Assembly: GCA_037143795.1 (NCBI GenBank)
Contig: JBAWXZ010000001.1
Coordinates: forward strand, 1-64,000
Source: Firm-13 sp037143795
GTDB taxonomy: Bacteria; Bacillota; Clostridia; Saccharofermentanales; Saccharofermentanaceae
Length of the DNA stretch: 64,000 nt
Reading direction: 5' to 3'
Positions 61,972 through 64,000 of the stretch are shown piece after piece (position 1 is the first letter of the stretch; each line of letters opens with the position of its first letter). A program made the position numbers and the translations under genes. The notes under the pieces are model-generated. The model saw nothing but the letters and a program-made list of their open reading frames with translations, was not told where the DNA came from and did no database searches.

Positions 61972-63228
61972 TCATTGGATATTCCTGTGCATATCGTATC
62001 CGGTCGGTTCCTGGAACAGACGAAGTCCGAATTCAGGTGCAATAGCGTATATGTGGTCAAAGATGTCGGATTGAACATTCTCATAGGGAATCCAATCCGT
62101 CTCAGATGTAAAAGCACATATTTCCATTGGCAGTCCGCGGTTTTCTGCAGGGAGCTGCCGCACAAGAATTGTCATATCTTCACGGATTTTCGGAATGTTG
62201 GATAGATACTTTTCAATATAAACGCGGAATACACCAATGTTGGTTAGTTTCTGGCGCCTGCTTACAGAAGAAATGTCCGGTCCCTGCTTTGTGCGGTTTC
62301 TCTCAAATTCTTTCTTTTTTTCATTAATATAGGATTTCAGATATTCTATTTTCGAAAACGCAGCCAGCATCTCCTCGGAACAGAACGAGATACTGGACAT
62401 GTCAATGTAAAATGCCCGTTTGATGCGTCTGGAGCCGGAAAGCTTCATGCTGCGCCAGTTTTTGAATGAGTCTGAAACCAGGGCATATGCCGGAACCGAT
62501 GTAGTCGTATTGTCGAAATTTTCAACTCTTACGGAAATAAGCGAAATATCCGTCACAATACCGTCAACAGTGAATCGGGGCATCTCTATCCAGTCGCCGA
62601 TACGGATCATGTCATCTGTGGTGAGCTGAATCCCTGCAACAAAACCAAGTATGGAATCTTTGAAAATAATGCTGATGACAGCCGTAAATGCGCCGATTCC
62701 GCTCAGGAGTACAAGCGGGCTTTCATTTATCCATTTAGAAACAATTACAATCACAAAGACAATGACGATAATTATCTCAATGACCTGGAGGAAACTCTTT
62801 ATCGGTCGCTTTTTAGAAACTTCATGAGTGCGGTATACATCATCTATGATACTGAGCGCCGCATCCAGAATTGCAATCAAAAGAATAATTACGTATATAG
62901 TCACCGCATGTGAGACCCAGGATTCGGCTTTGCCAAATGCGGAAGAAAACAAGCTTATAACAAAAGGGGAAATCAAATGAATTATTCGTGACAGGAGCCG
63001 ATGTTTTTTAAGAAATGCAAAGATATGACGTTTGCTGTTCTTTGTTATTCGATAAAACAGACTGAGTATGACCCATCGGCCAAATAATTCAAGGGCGATA
63101 CAAATCAGGATTATAAATGCCGCAAGTATTGTATAGTACAGCGGATTTACCATTTTATCGGGAATTCCCAATTTATATAAAATATCCAAAATTAATTTTT
63201 GTACTATATCTACGAAAAATTCACTCAT
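61972..63228 (-). CDS. MscS-family mechanosensitive channel (YbdG-like)
   Basis: A 418-residue channel releasing solutes on hypo-osmotic shock. Five hydrophobic segments (about 28-50, 80-100, 108-130, 147-168 and 172-205). The pore helix GIGAFTAVISIIFKDSILGFVAGIQL is cut here at GIGAFTAVISIIFKDSIL for the conserved part, followed by the beta domain WIEMPRFTVDGIVTDISLISVRV. The extra helices resemble E. coli YbdG. GGAGG lies 7 bases before the ATG. Monocistronic. Confidence 0.88.
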   Translation of the reverse strand: MSEFFVDIVQKLILDILYKLGIPDKMVNPLYYTILAAFIILICIALELFGRWVILSLFYRITKNSKRHIFAFLKKHRLLSRIIHLISPFVISLFSSAFGKAESWVSHAVTIYVIILLIAILDAALSIIDDVYRTHEVSKKRPIKSFLQVIEIIIVIVFVIVIVSKWINESPLVLLSGIGAFTAVISIIFKDSILGFVAGIQLTTDDMIRIGDWIEMPRFTVDGIVTDISLISVRVENFDNTTTSVPAYALVSDSFKNWRSMKLSGSRRIKRAFYIDMSSISFCSEEMLAAFSKIEYLKSYINEKKKEFERNRTKQGPDISSVSRRQKLTNIGVFRVYIEKYLSNIPKIREDMTILVRQLPAENRGLPMEICAFTSETDWIPYENVQSDIFDHIYAIAPEFGLRLFQEPTGYDMHRNIQ

Positions 63229-63434
63229 AAGTTAACCTCCGGGAAATAGCATGAATAAGAATTATAATAATCATATCAAAGTTATCACGAATTGGTAGTT
63301 GATTATACATCAAAAAAACCTTATCATTAGGATAAGTTAGTAACGTTATATAGTCAGTTTGCCAAAATTTGTCATGAAAAACTTGTTATTGGTTGAATCA
63401 GCAATTCTTTATGCAAAGAAGTAGGAGGACATGT

Positions 63435-63965
63435 ATGAAAAAGTTTGTAAAAGTTCTTTCTGTTGCTGTAATAGTTGGTTTGCTCTTTACTCTTGGCGGA
63501 TGCGGTTCAATCGCCAAGAAAATAACTGACGAAGCCAAGACAAAAATATCGGAACAACTGGATGAGACGACAGATGAGAACAGTGACAATACGGAAGACA
63601 CGCAAGCAGATGCAGATAACACGGATTCCACGAAAAAAGACTCAACAGCCATTACAACTTCGGAAGGAAAAGGAATGGACTGGCCTACAAAGAATATGGG
63701 GGATATCACTCCGGTTACCTGTAAAATCACCGCTGTATTTACTGACGGTTCATCCGGTTCCGTAACTTTTGAAGGAATGAAGCCAGGCGAAGCGGATGAT
63801 TATCTTGCTGAATTTGATTCAAAGGGTTTCACGAACGGCATGATTACCAAAGATTCGGACGGAATATTTTTTATTAAGACCAATGAGGCCGGTGATTCCA
63901 TCTGGTTCAGCTATGCTCCCGATGGAACGGGTCTGATAACATATACACCTGCTGCAACAAAGTGA
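63435..63965 (+). CDS. Small lipoprotein of unknown function
   Basis: A 176-residue lipoprotein: signal peptide with lipobox LGGC (Cys22), an acidic Asp/Thr-rich linker (about 35-75) and a C-terminal alpha/beta region (about 85-176) with Trp and Gly-rich strands (TFEGMKPGEADDYLAEF). No family recognised. ATG at 63435 follows AGGAGG by 6 bases; a longer frame from 63393 lacks a ribosome site. The window ends 35 bases after its stop. Confidence 0.78.
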   Translation: MKKFVKVLSVAVIVGLLFTLGGCGSIAKKITDEAKTKISEQLDETTDENSDNTEDTQADADNTDSTKKDSTAITTSEGKGMDWPTKNMGDITPVTCKITAVFTDGSSGSVTFEGMKPGEADDYLAEFDSKGFTNGMITKDSDGIFFIKTNEAGDSIWFSYAPDGTGLITYTPAATK

Positions 63966-64000
63966 GGTTTTTGCTGATTTATGGTAGAATAAAGAGTGCC

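Noticed and set aside
1..64000. CRISPR arrays, insertion sequences, integrases or prophage
   Set aside because: No regular spacer repeats, no transposase or integrase motifs, and gene content is ordinary chromosomal throughout.

Overview
The window is chromosomal DNA of a Gram-positive anaerobe, most likely a member of the Clostridia. The pointers are strong GGAGG-type ribosome sites, sigma-A promoters, clostridial hydrophobic W (ChW) repeats, a cohesin and a dockerin domain, a DRTGG/[FeFe]-hydrogenase-like module, paired Fluc fluoride channels, and a second, divergent GyrB/GyrA-type topoisomerase pair. No phage, transposase, CRISPR array or rRNA is visible. About 46 protein genes, four tRNA genes and many terminators and promoters can be supported.

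Layout. 1-8.3 kb: a cell-surface locus with two tandem paralogous secreted glucosaminidases (one ending in ChW repeats, one in a type I dockerin) and a membrane-anchored protein with a cohesin-like domain, followed by a decayed short-chain dehydrogenase. 8.4-12 kb: NAD synthetase, an acetyltransferase, an SH3 lipoprotein, tRNA-Gly and tRNA-Arg. 12-18.3 kb: a parE-parC-like operon with a degenerate polysaccharide-deacetylase-like membrane protein. 18.4-26.2 kb: a transglutaminase-like lipoprotein, a PH-domain protein, a sirtuin, an ABC exporter, a membrane MutS-like ATPase and lysA.

26.3-34.7 kb: a kinase / von Willebrand A / PP2C triad (the TerY-P or YegI-YegL-YegK type) plus a small acidic protein. 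It converges on an opposite-strand set encoding a MraY-like transferase, an FtsW/RodA protein carrying an FHA domain, and a class B penicillin-binding protein. Together these resemble a rearranged version of the actinobacterial PknB-PstP-RodA-PbpA-FHA circuit for controlling cell-wall synthesis by Ser/Thr phosphorylation.

34.8-44.4 kb: argS, an M3 peptidase, an rRNA methyltransferase, rdgB, an ACT regulator, hom, a 300-bp block of nested palindromes, and a glutamine synthetase. 44.5-51 kb: an operon of DRTGG, ATPase, [FeFe]-hydrogenase-like, DRTGG, PHP, ATPase and [2Fe-2S] proteins (probably a redox/H2-sensing module), a membrane protein and malic enzyme. 51-64 kb: a PHP phosphoesterase, a MATE transporter, an Lrp regulator with an aminotransferase and prfB, a Ser/Thr-rich surface protein, tRNA-Leu and initiator tRNA, a Nudix hydrolase, MsrAB, two Fluc channels, an HPr-like protein, an MscS channel and a lipoprotein.

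All calls rest on reading motifs and context by eye; no database search was run.
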